From NCBI RefSeq assembly GCF_001522545.3, contig NC_031769.1, positions 14,988,256-15,052,255 of the forward strand: a stretch of 64,000 nucleotides of DNA, read 5' to 3'. The notes beneath the pieces are model-generated. The model ran no database searches, was not told the DNA's origin, and worked only from the letters and a program-made list of their open reading frames with translations. The first letter of the stretch is position 1, and each line of letters begins with the position of its first letter. Below are positions 47,401 through 61,300 of this stretch, one piece after another. The translations under genes were made by a program, and so were the position numbers. The DNA comes from Parus major. Taxonomy: Eukaryota > Chordata > Aves > Passeriformes > Paridae.

Positions 47401-49224
47401 CCCTGCCTGACCATGATACAGCTTCCTTCAGCCTGCAAATTTAAAACTGCCTTTTCAGCTACTCTGCTCTCTATATGCTACAGTCCTTTTTAAATAACAT
47501 TTGACTGTAAAAGGAACTGGAAAATCAAACAGGGTTTACATCTAGTTGATACAGATTGAGGAAACTACATAAAGATAAGTACTTTCATGTTTCAATAGCA
47601 ACAAGACATATAAGAACAATCATCAGTGTACAACGTCATTTCCTTGAGGTACCAACCATTGGTCCTGTCTTCTACAAGTCTGGAACATGCATCTTGATAA
47701 AACTTGTACACAAACCACTTATCACTGGCACCATAGCAAAGCTTTAGCTTGCAGTGGTTTCCACTGAAAAGAGTCTTCAGTCACTTGCAGATTTCTGATT
47801 TTTTCTTCACTATTAATATTTTTGTAACTATGTTGGTTTAGGGGCCTCCAAGCCTGTCATTAGCAGCTGATTTGAGAAGCAGGTCTTAAATCCACAAAAG
47901 TTTTCAGAAACTTCACAGTGATGAATCTTTTATACTGTCATTTCCTGTTATCTGGGGAAAATGGTCAGGTTTTTTCCTTGTTTGAGCACAAATTCTTATT
48001 TCTATTGAAGGCTAAGTGAAAATAATACATTTACCATTAAGATTTTTTTGGGGATTGAAGTGGGGAAGAGCTGGAGTTGGGAGTCTGGGAGGTGGTTTTC
48101 ATGCTGGATCTTGTGGGAATAGATATTGACATTTTCTGCACAGGTGAGCTCACCAGCCAGGGAATTTGGGTTTGGGAACTGGTTTTGCAAGGATGCTTGT
48201 GCGTCTCTTCTATATGCAAGCATTTACAAGACTAAACACTGATAATGCTTTAATTAAAAAATTAAAATCTTAGAAAGCTTAAAAATCTTTGACATGAATT
48301 AATTTATCTGGGGTCTAAAAGAAACCTTAGTGTCTGACAATCTAATACATACCTGCAAAAAAACTTCTTGTCTGGTGTGACTCTAAAGTGAAAATCCTCA
48401 GATGAGGAAATTAGTTCTTATATTTAAATACATTTAAACTGTGCTCTAACTTTATACAACTTTCTTTCCTCCTTAAATAACAGCACTTCTCTATTTATGT
48501 TCTTGCAACACTAAAGCTTGCAAATTACCCAAAATTCTGCAATAGCTTGGGTTTTTTACACTCCCTAACTGTTGGAGTCAGCAAATATTTATGAAAATTT
48601 TGCTTTTATTTAAAAATAGCCTAGTCTGGATGGCTGTGAGATGAGCCCACTGCTGAGAAGTTTGTGTGCCTTAAGCTGTCAAGGGCTGGAAAACCACCCT
48701 ATTATCCCCTGCCTGCATTAGGAAATTTGCTGTTCTCTAAGCTGGTGTGGGCACAGGAGGAAGGCAGGCCTGGCTCCTGGTCTGGCAGCACCTCAGCCCT
48801 GGCCAGGCCAATTCCTCCATGCCCAGCCCTGCACTTGCTCTGCATTTTGTGAGTGTCACCACACTGTCCCCACATCCATCAGAGATCATCCTGCCCCTCA
48901 CATTTTGCTTGGGGACTTCTGAGCATCACTCCGACACCAGATGGAAGGGTTTGTAATATGCTGCCTGAAGCGGGCTGAGAGGGATAAAAGGCACATCTGA
49001 TTGCATGTGTGGAAGAAAAGCCCCAAAGGGCTTTTTAGCTATGTTTCTGTTGTCAGGAGAGGCAGCTCTGGCAAAAAGACACACCTGGGGCCCAGGGGGT
49101 TCTCCTCAATTTGATATGTGACCTTGGAGGAGATATTTAAACTTTCTATGTTGGGTCCTTTGTGCACATGAGAATTTCCTGTGGTATCCTCCCATCCATG
49201 AAAGACTGCAGACAATGGGATCAG
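44441..49224. other. Intergenic region, no feature recognised
   Basis: Begins with an AT-rich, repeat-free segment (44480-44760) that has the look of single-copy noncoding DNA. No gene or named repeat seen across the span. Confidence 0.55.
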
Positions 49225-50965
49225 ACAATCATGGAACCATGTTGGAAAAGGCCTGCAATATCCTTGGGTCCAGCCTTTGGTTGATCACCACCTTGTCAAA
49301 TAGACCATGGCACTGAGTGTTGCATCCACTCATTTTTTGAACACCTCCAGGGACGGTGACTGCACTGCCTCTATGCTTAACTGCACCAATGCTTAGCAAC
49401 CCTTTCAGTGAAAAACTTTCTCCTAATGCCCAATCTAAACCTACCCTGACCCATCTTAAGGCTATGTCCTCTCATCCTGCCACTGGTTGCCTTGGAGAAG
49501 AGGCTGATCCCAGCTGGGTACACACTCCTTTCAGGCAGTTGTAGTGATAAAAAGGTAGAGGTAAAAATCACCTCTGGGCCTCCTTTTCTCCAGGGTGAAC
49601 ATCCCCAGCTCCCTCAGCCACTCCTCATTTGTCTCTAGTCATGTGTCTCTAGACTTTTCTTAGCTTCATTGCCCTTCTCTGGACACACTCCAATGTCCTG
49701 CCTGAACTGAGAAGCCTGAGATGAACACAGCACTTGGGCATCTCACCAGTGCCAAGCACAGAGGGACAATCACTTCCCTAGTCCTGCTGGCCATGCTGAA
49801 TTTCTAACAAAAGCCAGGATGCCATTTGGCCACCTGGACACACTGGCAGCTCAAGTCCAGCCATCAGCACCCCCAGGTCTTTTTCCACTGGGCCACTTTT
49901 CAGCCACAGCCACACTGCAGGGGTTGTGGCCCAAGTGTAGGGTCCGGCACTTAGCCTTGTTGAACCTTGTACCACTGGCCTCACCCCATGGATCCAGCCT
50001 GCCCAGATCCCTCTGCAGGACCTTCCTGCCCTCCAGCAGATCAGAACTCCCGGCCAACTAATTACTGTTCACAAACTGACTGAGGGTGCCCTCGATCTCT
50101 TTGTCCAGATCACTGATTAAACAGGACTGGCCCCAACACCAAGCCCTGGGGAACACCACTGGTGACCAGCTGCCAACTGGATGTGGCACTATTCACCAGC
50201 TGGCCTGGCCACACAGAGAGTTTTTAATCCAGCAAACAGTGCACTGTTCAAGCCACAGGATGTCAACTTCTCTAGGAGAATGCTGTGGGAGACAGTATCA
50301 AAAGCTTTACTGAAGTCCAGATAGATGCATCCACAGCCTTTCCCCTGTCCAATAGCCCTTTTATGACCAGGTCACCTGGCCATAACAGGAGATCAGGGCA
50401 GTCAAGCAGGATCTGCCTTCCCTAAACCCTGGTTGTCCTGTATGTGCTATGTGATGGCACTCAAGATAACCTGTTCCATAACCCTGCCTGGCACCGAGGT
50501 GAGGCTGACAAGCCCCAGACATCTCCCCAGATCCTCCTTCCTTCCTTCTGGTACATGAACATCATGGTGGCTAACCTCCTGTTGTTTGGAGCCTCCACAG
50601 TTAACCAGGACTGATGATAAATGATGGAGAGTGGCTTGGCATGATCTTCTGCTCTTCTACCAGCCCCTTCAGCCCCTTCAGCACCTTCAGTGGAATCTCA
50701 TCCATCTTAGACTTGTGAGGCTCTAAGTGGCTCAATAGGTCACTGTTTCCTCCTGGATCACAGGGGATCTATTGGATCTGTTCTCCCCCCTGTCACAGTC
50801 CACCAGCTCAGGGGACTTGTTGCCCTGAGAATAAACAGTCTTTTTGTCAAAGACTGAGGGAAAGGGGGCATTAAGTACCTCAGCCTTTTCCTCAGCCTTG
50901 GTGACATTTTTCCCCATCATGCCAATAAAGAATGGAGATTTTCTTTGGCCCTCCTTTTGGTGTTA
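49225..50965 (-). repeat. Long CR1 LINE fragment with decayed reverse-transcriptase frame
   Basis: Minus-sense copy of about 1.7 kb. Its 3' tail is at 49225 and it reads back through the RT region (YLDFSKAFDTVSHSI with breaks, from the 50250-50330 area) to the linker before RT (KAEEKAEVLNAPFPSVF at 50732-50920). Multiple stops and frameshifts make it inactive. It is the longest CR1 copy in the window. Confidence 0.88.
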
Positions 50966-53900
50966 ATTTATTTATAAAATCACTTCCATTATCTTTCACA
51001 GCAGTAGACAGTTCTAGCTGAGCTTTTGCCTGTGTTGAGCTGTCTTCCTCAAGGCTATTTTCCATAGGATCTCACTGGGGTGGATCCCACAAAGTCAGCT
51101 TGACTGTCAGTTCTGCATCACTTGGAGGCTGGCTTCTTCACTCCTTACTTCTCCTGCACTCTTTCTCTCTTTCCCCATGGCCATGGGGGCAACAGGAAAG
51201 TGTTTCCATGCCAAATAATCAGTTATTTATGGGAAGTACAGGAAGTCAAACAACACACAGTTATTGAATACTTTGAATCACATGAGAATTTATTTTTTTA
51301 AAAAAAGAAAGGAATTCCACCCCCTCCCCCCATTCTAATGATCTGTGCCTTCATATGGATCTTGTTTATCCATATCTAAACCCTCTTGGAAACCTGATAT
51401 TTGCTGGGATTCAATGCAGTAATGAGGCATTAAGTGCCAGAGATAATGTGTTACAAAAACCCTTTTGTTCATTCTAACAAAATCCTTCAAGGTGTAACTT
51501 TCCTGTTTCATTGAGTTACTCAGTTCCAATGTTTCCCATTGCTCTTTTTTACCTCTGTCATCATTTTAATTTCTGGTCTTTCAGCTCTCACTATCTCTGT
51601 ATCTCTTCTTTTGAAAGAGTAATGGAGCTGTTCGAATGTTCTTGTCAGGGTAGACTTAAAACTCAGAACATTTTCAAACACTTTCTTGTTGACTTTGAGA
51701 GAACCATGACAACTTGTAGTAGATGATGTTTCTATCTGTGGGTATCACGACATTTTCATCACTCTTGGGGCAAAATCCCAAACCCCTTGAAGTCAAAGAA
51801 CATTCTGCCAGGTTTTGTGGGTGCAATTCAGTGCGCAGTTGAACGTAGGTGTCGCAGTTGGTGAGGTGAAGCCCTGCCACATCCATGCTGCAGCATCAAA
51901 GGCAGACTAAAGGACCATAAACCCTGTAAGTGTGTCATGATACCCAGCCACCATCGTGCTGTGAAATGAGCATAGTCAGAACCACAGCAAGGGCAGCCTG
52001 ACAGACATCAAGTGAAGCAAATATGTGACTTCATCCCTATTTGCCACATACTGTGGAAGTTCAAGCCCTGCTGTCGTCGTGCTCAGTGAAGAGTGTTGAC
52101 ACCTGCCTTTAAAGGGCTGGCAGGACTTGCAGACACATGGTGACCGCTGCAGATGGGGGCTGGAGGCTCACTTATGCACAGTTATGCAGGAGCAGCATCA
52201 ATCAGCACTGGAAAATTGGCTCAGAAGGTTTTTCTGACCTGAGGGGATCCAGCTCAGCAGTGTACTTGGTCTGGACATGTGCAGGTGTCTAGACTTTGTG
52301 CTGTGCCTTTAGGAGTTCTGCTGGATATAAGAATAATCTGGCATACTTGTAAGGGGAGAAAATGACCAAGGCAAAGCTGTTCCTTCAGTTGAAGGATATG
52401 AGAGGAGACATTTTTATAACCATCAGAGTAATCTTAAACAAATCCTGAAACTTTAATGGGAGTCATATTAGCATATTTCCTGTAGTTCGTAATATTTATT
52501 TTGATATATGTTCAGAAAGTTTATGTAATATTTTTCATGCATTAACTACTTTTGGCAAAATACAGAGATCTTCACATGCATAAAATTTCCTATTATGATT
52601 GGCCAAGCTTTAATAAATGATCTGTAATAGCAAATATTGGCTGTGTGTTTGGAACAGAGCTGTGTTAGGATCCAATGCTCCAGCATGGAAATATCTGCTT
52701 ATTACAGATGACCTGACCTCAGCTGGCCTTTGTGTGGAGCTACAGAAATTGGTCTGACCCATGGCCCTGCTTTCTACTCAGAAAGCTTTTCCAGGCTACT
52801 CAAGGTTGCAGCTTTAGGGGCTAGACTCTGCACTTATACCTTGTCTTGGCTGTCATTTTCCTGTGACTGTGAAACCAACAAACAGGGGCAAAATTTGATC
52901 TCCCTGTCAATCATGTAGTATCGGGGAAGCTCTCTTTCATTAGCAAAAGTAATTCTGGGTTATAGTCTAGATCTGAATCCAGCTTGTTATGTCCACTAGC
53001 AAGAGTGATTAATTTCTGCAACCAATTGAAAAAAGTGCAAGGGGAAAAAAAAATTAAAAAAGAAAGCTGAAATTAAGTATTATTTAGGAATGGGAGGTTG
53101 TATCTCCTTTTGTACCCATGAGAAAACAGTGCCTGTATTTTACCTACACTTAAGTGAGAATTGTTTTGTATTAAGTGCATGCCTTCACAATGATCAAACA
53201 TTTGAAGTGAAAATGAAGCTGAAGTGGTTTTATTACAATTTGAGAGAGGATTGCAGAGTGTGATGTCCTCAGGCTGCCTCCCCCGCGGGTCGCGCTGGCC
53301 CCGGGGCGCAGAGGGGAGCTCCGGGCACATCGGTGGCTTTCTAGCACCATCTGCTGGGTACCGGGCCCCAGAACGGCTCTGCAGAACGCTTTCCCCTCCT
53401 CCCAGGTTTAAACAAACAGCTGTGAAGGTCTGCTTTCGAGCTCTACGCTTTTCCCCCATTCATTCCTAAGTTTCCCAAAGTGATGCACTGATACATGAAC
53501 CTCCTTGCAGGCTGAGGACCACCAGATCTCAGCCCTTCATGAGAACTTGACAGACTCTGAAAGAAAGTGAATATTTTGTAAGGAAAAAAATGTTTGACAA
53601 AGCTGCTGCTGATCTACTTTTGCTGCCCGAAAAACACGGGAAAGCCAGCTCTAAGTAGATATGAAAAACAAAAAAATGCTCATCCCCAAACCTCCTCACA
53701 ATCCTCCAAACCCAAACTAAAACAATAAAAAACGCCATTAATTTTCTATTATTTATAACATGGCTGTCACACTCCAAAAATGTGTCAGGATTTTCTTGAT
53801 GGTTATTTCCCCCTTTGTTTTAAAATGCACAAACCATAAACAGAGAACAGATGAGGCTTGGCCACAGCTGACAGGGATATATGAAAAAATGCAGTGAGCA

Positions 53901-56900
53901 GCAAGAGTACATAGAGCCTCCGAGTGCTCCTGTAGCTGGAAATGGGTTTATAGGTTGTGCTGAAGACAAATGAACTTTAACTAAGCTTTAACATCATTTT
54001 TGCTCAGTATATATAGAAGAACCAGGACAACAAGAGCCTTTCAGCGAAACCTCAGCCCTGATCCTGCTCAGACTAACCCAAGTGTGGACAAAGTACAAAC
54101 ATGGTTTTTTTATCATCCAAGGAAGGGATTCAAATTCAAATTCTGTCTGAAGACATACATAGAAAGGAATGTGTAGGAGAAAACTATGTCCTTGTTTGCT
54201 TAGCAGCGCTCATGGCACAGGGCTCTAACCAAAGGTTTTGTCATAAGGCCAGGTATTAGAGGTCTTGAAGCTTAAGTTTCCTTAGTAGATGTATTAGCCA
54301 CTCAGTTTTGGAGCAGAATTTGGTGAGAAGATTGTTAGAGGCATTTCCAGGGGAGCAGGAATGGTGGGAGTCTGTGTGCAAGTGACTCTTGCTCCAGAGA
54401 AACTCTCTGGGTGCTGTTGGAGCCAGCACAGAAAGGACTTTCCCTTACTGAGCTGCTGGCTACTTTAGGCTTGCCCAAACCTGTGCTTGGAAATCAGAGG
54501 CTCTTGTTGTTCTGCCTATCTCAAGCTCCATCAGGCACAGAAGATGCAGTCTCCCAGCTTGAGCTGAGTGGGTTGGTTCAGGTTTTCTTTCGTTTGTGAG
54601 AGCAACACCCAATTTACACAGTACTGGTGCAAACATCAACCTCAAATAATTAGTGCATGTGGCCAGTTAATCATCTTGCTGGCTCTAGGTGGAAACATGC
54701 CAAGATATTTCTGTAATAGTGAGTCCATTACATTTACTCTTTATTTGCATTGGATGTTCAAATATTTCTGTATCCTAGTCACAGTTTCCCCTACCAGCTC
54801 TTACAAGTGTTGTACATGTTTTGGATGGAGCTGAGCAGAAAATAGTTTGAGTTAATATGTATATTCACAGCAGTTTTAGAGTAATTGAATCAATTTAAGT
54901 CAAACTTGATAAGCTATTTTGATGAAAAGTGGTGGGAATGCCTGGAAAACATTTGGTATATTTTTATTTTGAAACCAATCTGTAAATTTCACTAAAAATG
55001 AAAAAAAGAAAAAATGAGCCCCAAACTTTTCTTTCTGGTTGGGGGTTGGAAAAAAGCTAGTTTTCACCCAGTTATACCAGAGTTTGTCAGAGTTTGGTGA
55101 CCTAGTAAACATGTCTTAATAGGAAAATAAATATTTTTGTGTTATTTGTGGTTGACCCTCTGATGGCTTCTCACTAAGGGCTGTCACAAAGGGGTTTGCA
55201 AATAGGTCTTGTAATATGCATGGTACATCTGAAGAAATTGTTATGGCAATTTGTTGTCATATGTTATGCAGGTGACCATGCCTGCCAGATTACCTTTGAG
55301 GGCTGATAAATCACTGCAGCAAGCAAGAGGAGAATATCTGTAAGATGAGAGACAGAATTCCTTGTAGAAAACATGTGTGACAGTCTCTGGTCAGGAAATT
55401 TCAATGACAGTGCTCATAAAATATTTCTGTCTCAGCTCTCACCTGATACCATTCTGGTATCATCAGTATCACAAGTTTGTGAAGAAGTTTGTCAGGTTTT
55501 TGCCCATTTTCACACCTGTGTGGCTTGCTGATGCTTGGCCATCAAGTTTCTGATATGAGTACTGGTCATAACCTGCTTGTAGCATATAGGACAGATGAAA
55601 CAAGAAAGTAAAAAGTAGTTGACATAGGGATGTTGCACTCCAGCACCCATTGACTGTCATTTCCTGCACTTCCATCAGCCTTGCTCATGACCATCATGAC
55701 CACTGCTGTCAGTCCTCTTGCTTGTGCTTCACAGAATGTGAGGTGTGTAAATTCCCCACAATATACATATATATTTTTATATGTACTGCATGATAAATAT
55801 TTAAATGTGAAAAAAAAAAAACAACCCTGATTAGTTTAATCTGTCCTCTGGTAATGTGCTGGTTTTGCATTACTTCTTGTTCATTATTCATAAGCATTTG
55901 CTGAATAACACAGGCAAACCATTTTCAGACTATGAGTTTTCTGGGAACCATTCACTTCAGCTATTCACTATTCATCTTTTGTGGTAGCAGACTGGCTACT
56001 TAAAACATACAATGGTCTTCCCCTAATTCCTAACTGGGTATTTATAAACAGTAAAATAAAGGCAGACAAATTGTGAATGCTTCTCTTTGATTGTGAAGGT
56101 CCTTGTTTGCCTGTCTATGTGGGCATGTGTCCCGAGAGCAGTCCTGCCCGGAACCGAGTACATCCGTACAAACACTCAGAAATCTGGGCTTTGGGGAAAG
56201 TTCTGTCAATGTGACAGAGCACAGTGTGAGGAAGATGTGTTTCAGGGCATAGAACCTGCCATATATATTCTGGGTGGGATCTAGCAGTTCTTATGTTTAG
56301 AGTTCCAAATAACATTGCTTGTTCTAAGATTCAAGGCTTTGTTCTACCTGCCTCCTTTTTGTGCACACAGGGATGTCTGTCTCGGTGGACCTTTCCTACC
56401 ATCTACATCCCTGGGTAAAGTTGTGATGCCAACATTTAAAGTCATTGAAAGAGGGAGAGATAGAGAGGTACTCATCATTGGAGTTGATCTGAAACAAGGA
56501 TAAGAGTCCTGCTCCCCTCTGAGCTGAAAGAGGAGGAGGCTGCCTTCCAGCACACTTGTGTTTTGTCAGGCAGGTCAGGAACCCTGTTTGTCTGGCTGCT
56601 CCTGGCCAGGGGTGAGAATCAGGATGAGAACTGGGAAACCTTGCCACTCAATGTGATCTGGAGCTCTGGTGTTGTCACCCAGGGACAATTCTGCAAAGAA
56701 AGGTGTACATGTAACATCTGCTCATGGAGCAGAGACTACCTAGAGTAACACTGCTTTGCAATACTGCTGAGATCAGATTCTGGGGACTATTTGACTCCCA
56801 GTATTGATGGTTTAGTGTGGACTCCGGGTATCTGGAGAACTTTAAAGCTAGAATATCCTTATGTATCCACACAGCAAGTGCCTGGGGATTTTGTAGATTG

Positions 56901-57643
56901 CAGTTACGAATGTATTTGAATTCTGCTTATGTGCTAGTCCTCAAGGACATACTTTTTATCTTTTCGGAGCCTAGATGGTATTCTGGGGCAGAGGATGATG
57001 GACTTGCTGCCATCCAAGACACTAATTTTCTGTCATTTGTTTTGACTCTGTTGTATCTTTGCATCTATTTCAAGGCTTATTGCAGAAGCCATCATTATCA
57101 TAAAAGACTAGATGGAGAAAATGGAATTGCCATGGTGATGTACAAAGCAAGTAGTTTTTGATCTAATCAGTTTTTATTTTGAGTACTTGAGGATCTGTAA
57201 TTTAATAATAAAACCATGAGTTGGATGGCTGATCATGTTGAATATGCATTTTTACTGCCACAGAGGGAAAACAACTACCTTGGAACATAAACACTCTTCT
57301 TTCAAGCAGATACTCCCTTGCTCCTCCCAGAACTGCAGGAAAGTTGATAATGATTCTTCCTCCCTTACCTGTGGTGTTTTTCATGGGCAATCATCAATAT
57401 GTCTTATGAAAGTGGTCACTCAAAGACAGTGACATGGAGACGCAGCAAGGCAAACTACTCATAAAGTCCTCTGTGTTTCCTTATGCAAAGCCCTGCACTA
57501 CAAGGCTCTGGAAACCAAGAGAGTTTCTCCTCTGCTTTGGGAGAAGATATTGCCTGAGTGTGACAGCGAGTCAGAGCCAGGATTATGAGGTTACAGCAGA
57601 ACAAGGTGATGGAGTTGTGCTTACACTTCTTTTGTCAAAGTGG
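50966..57643. other. Intergenic region, no gene recognised
   Basis: Mostly AT-rich, single-copy-looking sequence. It contains one small GC-rich island (listed) and simple A/T runs. No exon chain could be assembled on either strand. Confidence 0.55.
53270..53410. other. Small GC-rich, CpG-containing patch
   Basis: A sharp compositional peak (CCCCGCGGGTCGCGCTGGCC) in AT-rich DNA. On the minus strand the bases near 53343-53357 read CCCAGCAGATGGTGC, one mismatch from the CTCF core consensus CCASYAGRKGGCRS. Confidence 0.4.
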
Positions 57644-57648
57644 TATCA

Positions 57649-58362
57649 TGTTGAGGGGTTGAGGGTTAGGTGTCCTTTTTTTTTTTTTTTTTTTTTTTTG
57701 TTTTTGGCCTGCCCGGGGAATTTTTTACCCATTATGTGCTGAGACAAGCTAGCTGCCGGTACTTAGGGGTGCTCAAAACGGACAAAGAGTGGCCGGGCCC
57801 AGGGGGGGGAGGGAAAGGGGGCAGAAAAAGAGGGTGGGGACGTTTTTTTAGCTGGCTTTCACCAGTCTCTTCGGGGAAGGACGTTGGTGTGCTGGTCGCG
57901 AAGCTGCTGCGGTGGAGAGAAGGGAATTTCGCCATCACCCAGGAGCGGCTGCTTCTTCTCCTTCTCCCCTCTGTGTTGGTGGCCTCGCACCCCCTGTCCT
58001 GCCGGGACGTGTGGCAGTGCCAGCCACCACCGCGGAGCTGCTGATACACCTCAGCCACCGGCCCAGGATCTCAGCTCATCCCTGCTGTTTCCAGCCGACT
58101 GTTCCTCGGAGCCCTGCAGGAGCACCAGGACTGACTGCCCGAGGGGTTTGTGAAAACAAAAGCCTCTCCTCCATCCCATCTCAGCCGAGAAAGCTGTCCC
58201 GGGGTCCCTGGTTCTGTGTTCTTGTTATTGCTGTAGTTATTGTTGTTTGTTTGCCTGGTTATACTAGTAAAGAACTGTTATTCCTATCCCCAGATCTCTG
58301 CCTGAAAGCCCCTTGATTTCAAATTTATAATAATTCGGAGGGAGGGGGTCTACATTCGTACA
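57649..58362 (+). mobile_element. Solo LTR, endogenous retrovirus (family copy 2)
   Basis: A 714-bp element starting TGTTGAGGGG and ending TTCGTACA. The bases either side (57644-57648 and 58363-58367) are both TATCA, a perfect 5-bp target duplication. It is the same family as 3735-4454 but in the opposite orientation. The 3' end differs: after GGGAGGGGG this copy has only a short tail, while copy 1 continues for about 40 more bases. It has a 23-T run near the 5' end (57677-57699). The predicted proteins inside are not viral genes. No internal retroviral region is present. Confidence 0.88.
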
Positions 58363-58367
58363 TATCA

Positions 58368-61300
58368 GCACACTGGGGCCATAGAGGAGGAGGGGAAAGG
58401 CTGCTGCAAACAAGGAAAAAAATATTACTTCAAATGTAGTGCATTTTGCAAAACATAAGGCTGAGCAGAAAAACCATCAGGAAGCATCCCTAAACCATGT
58501 GAAGATAAACCTTTACTTTCCAGGCCAGGGACTAAATGAAAAGGGTCTCACAGCATGAGGATGGATCAGCACTGGAGGTGTCATGGAAGATGTCCTTTTC
58601 ATGGAAGATGTCCTCCTTTATCTATGTGACTCCTGAGCTATTCTGCTTTCTGCTGGTGAAGGGCCAGACCTATCCCCTGAAGTGGAGATTTGGTGCACAC
58701 AGAAATCTGTCCATGCCTCTATCAAGAGAAGCTGGGACTCTGAAAATATCTGAGCATTTCTTTAGCCTATCTGGGATGAATGGCAGGCTTTGAGCAAGGT
58801 AGGCTGATGGACTGGGTGCCCAAGGGCTGCAAGAACTGAAGGTGGAGCGGGCTGAATCTTTTCTGCAGTCTCCATGAGGGGGGCCCCACAGCACTGTGAA
58901 TGAAGTCTTTGGAAGAGAAGGCTCATCCCTCTACAATGCATCCCTGAAATCTGTGGTGGAGCTGGCCAGTGAGTGTGCCAGAGATCTGCGCTGCATCCGC
59001 TTGCCCGTGTGATGAGGTACAAGTTTCCATCTTCCACATGACATGTCTGTAAACCCATGACCTTGCTAGAGAAGTAAAAAAAGGGAAAACAAGGCCACAA
59101 TACCCCATTTTGTGTCCCTGTGAGATTCCTTCAATAGTCAGTTTTCAACCACAGTCAACAAAGTACTTTATGTTTATCAAGGCACATTTTCCATTATGTA
59201 TACAGACCTTTGTTTTTTTTTAAATTTGAAAGGTCATTTTAAGAGCCCAAAATACTTCTCTGTTACTTACGTAGACCCAACAGAAGTTCTGGAAATATTT
59301 AATTTGTGTACTGTATTGAAAGCTCTTAAACAAAGTGCACATCATTTAATCTGTTTATAGAACCCCTTGCTTCTCCTAAATACACTGGCATTCTTTCTCT
59401 CTCTCTCTCTCTCTCTTTCAGCTAAGGAAGCCCTACTTTCTTTTATCATCAGTTTTAGTATTTTAACATGGGCATGAAGGGATAGTCAAACTTGTTCAAT
59501 CCAAAGGAAAATGTCTGAGGTTTTCTGTCTTCTCCCTTTAATTTGATTTTTTTTTTTTGTTACTTTGAAAAGACTTTCTTGAAAGCTTGGAAAGACACAA
59601 GGTTAAAAAAAAAAGAAAAAAAGAAAGAATTAGACATGCTGAGGTAAAAGATTCTCTTAATATACATAATTTTTATTCTACTTTGGTAGAATGCAAGGAG
59701 TGAGGTCCAGCTACACCTCCAGTAGTACCTGAGCATCCTGCTCAAGAAGGCAGATTTGTTTAAGCATCTCTGAGGGCAGCACTGGGCCCCGGGCTTTGTT
59801 CTCAGCCATGGGCTCCATTCTGCTGTGGTGAGGTCAGGCCATAAAGAGAGGTAAGGAAAGGTCACAGAACTGGGCTCTGGGCTGGGAGTAAGTACTTCCA
59901 GAATTTAATTTGGCCATGGAAATATTCCCAGCACAGCAGTATTCCCCCTCGTTAAAGGAGGGAATATTGCTGTAGCCCATAACCTCTGTAGGGGAGGAAT
60001 TAACTTTTAAACTGAACACTGCACTTGGATAGGAAATGAGCTTAGTGGGGTCTGCGTGCTACGGGAGCTGTGTGCTTTGATGCAAATACTCTTCTAAGTT
60101 TCAATCTATTCACAAAGTAACACTGGTCAAACACAGACCAGAAATTAATTACTGTGAAGTGGTTCCCAGCTAAAGTATATCCTTATTAGTTTATCATTCC
60201 TTCTCTGGATGTTTTCTAGTGTAATGTAATTGTGTTGAGTACTAAAATAATTACTGAGATGAACTGTAGAGCTTATTTTTCCAGATGCAGTGTGAGAGAG
60301 GGCCTTTCTAGCTGCTTTGCCTGGCTTGTGAGCAGGTTCATCCATCCAAAGGTATGTTTTGAACTTCAGCCCTGCTGGTCTGCATGAACCTCCCCGTGTG
60401 GAGAATCATAATCACAGCTGCAGCAAAGGTCTGTGGTCTCCCTGTGCAGGACTGTGGGATTTGGGAAGTCTGGGGAGGACATATATCCAGAAATCATCAA
60501 GGTTTTCTTTCATTCTTCCTTTCCTTTGGTTTTCTTTTCTTGTTTTGGCATGAAAAATAAAATAAAAATTTAGGATTAGTTTGTGCTTATGGGTTGGTTT
60601 TAATCCTAATAGAAGTATAAATTAAAAATTGATATTTTAATCTCTTTTTGATCACGTATTCTAGCACAGCAATTTTGCAGAATATATGCTAATGCTCTAA
60701 TGTCAAACAAACATGCTTCTCCTGAAATTTATTTAAGAAAACTGAAGTAACATTTTCTGATATTTGCTCTGTAATATTGAACCTCTGTGGTGAAGGGATA
60801 AATTTGAGTCCTGAAAATATTCTTTCAGCACTCATTCAGCTTACTGGAAATGGAAGTACAATTTCTGCCAGTTAATACAGCTGAAGCATAACGTTATGAC
60901 ATTCTCAGTTGTTCAGTATGTTTTGTTTCTAACTGAATTGTGGGTCATCTGCTAAATGAACCAAGACTTATTTTAATCTTTTCTGGAGTGCTTCTAAGTC
61001 CAGATCAGTCTTCTTTTTTTTTTTCCTGAGATTTCAAGAGTCTTTAGAAGGTCCAGATTTTCTTCAGATATTTCATAGCAAAATGTGACTTTGATTTTAC
61101 ATATGTATAAAGCATGATTATTTTTGATTTATGACTGAGGCATTTCCAATTACATACCTGGTTTGATTAGAAGAAATGTTGCCTTTTTGCTGAAAAATGT
61201 CATCTGGATATATATAAATAAAACAGAATGCGTCACCCGGTTTTTCTCAGCTGTTTTTGTCTGATTTTTCTTCATACTTAGGGAGGATTCAGCAAAAAGG

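Noticed and set aside
57670..58316. Open frames of 89-134 codons within the second LTR
   Set aside because: They fall within an LTR, which is noncoding, and a similar frame is read from the other LTR copy only because the DNA is homologous. No retroviral gene is present.
59394..59422. (CT)n followed by TTTCAG as a splice acceptor
   Set aside because: It is a microsatellite, and no open or recognisable exon follows.
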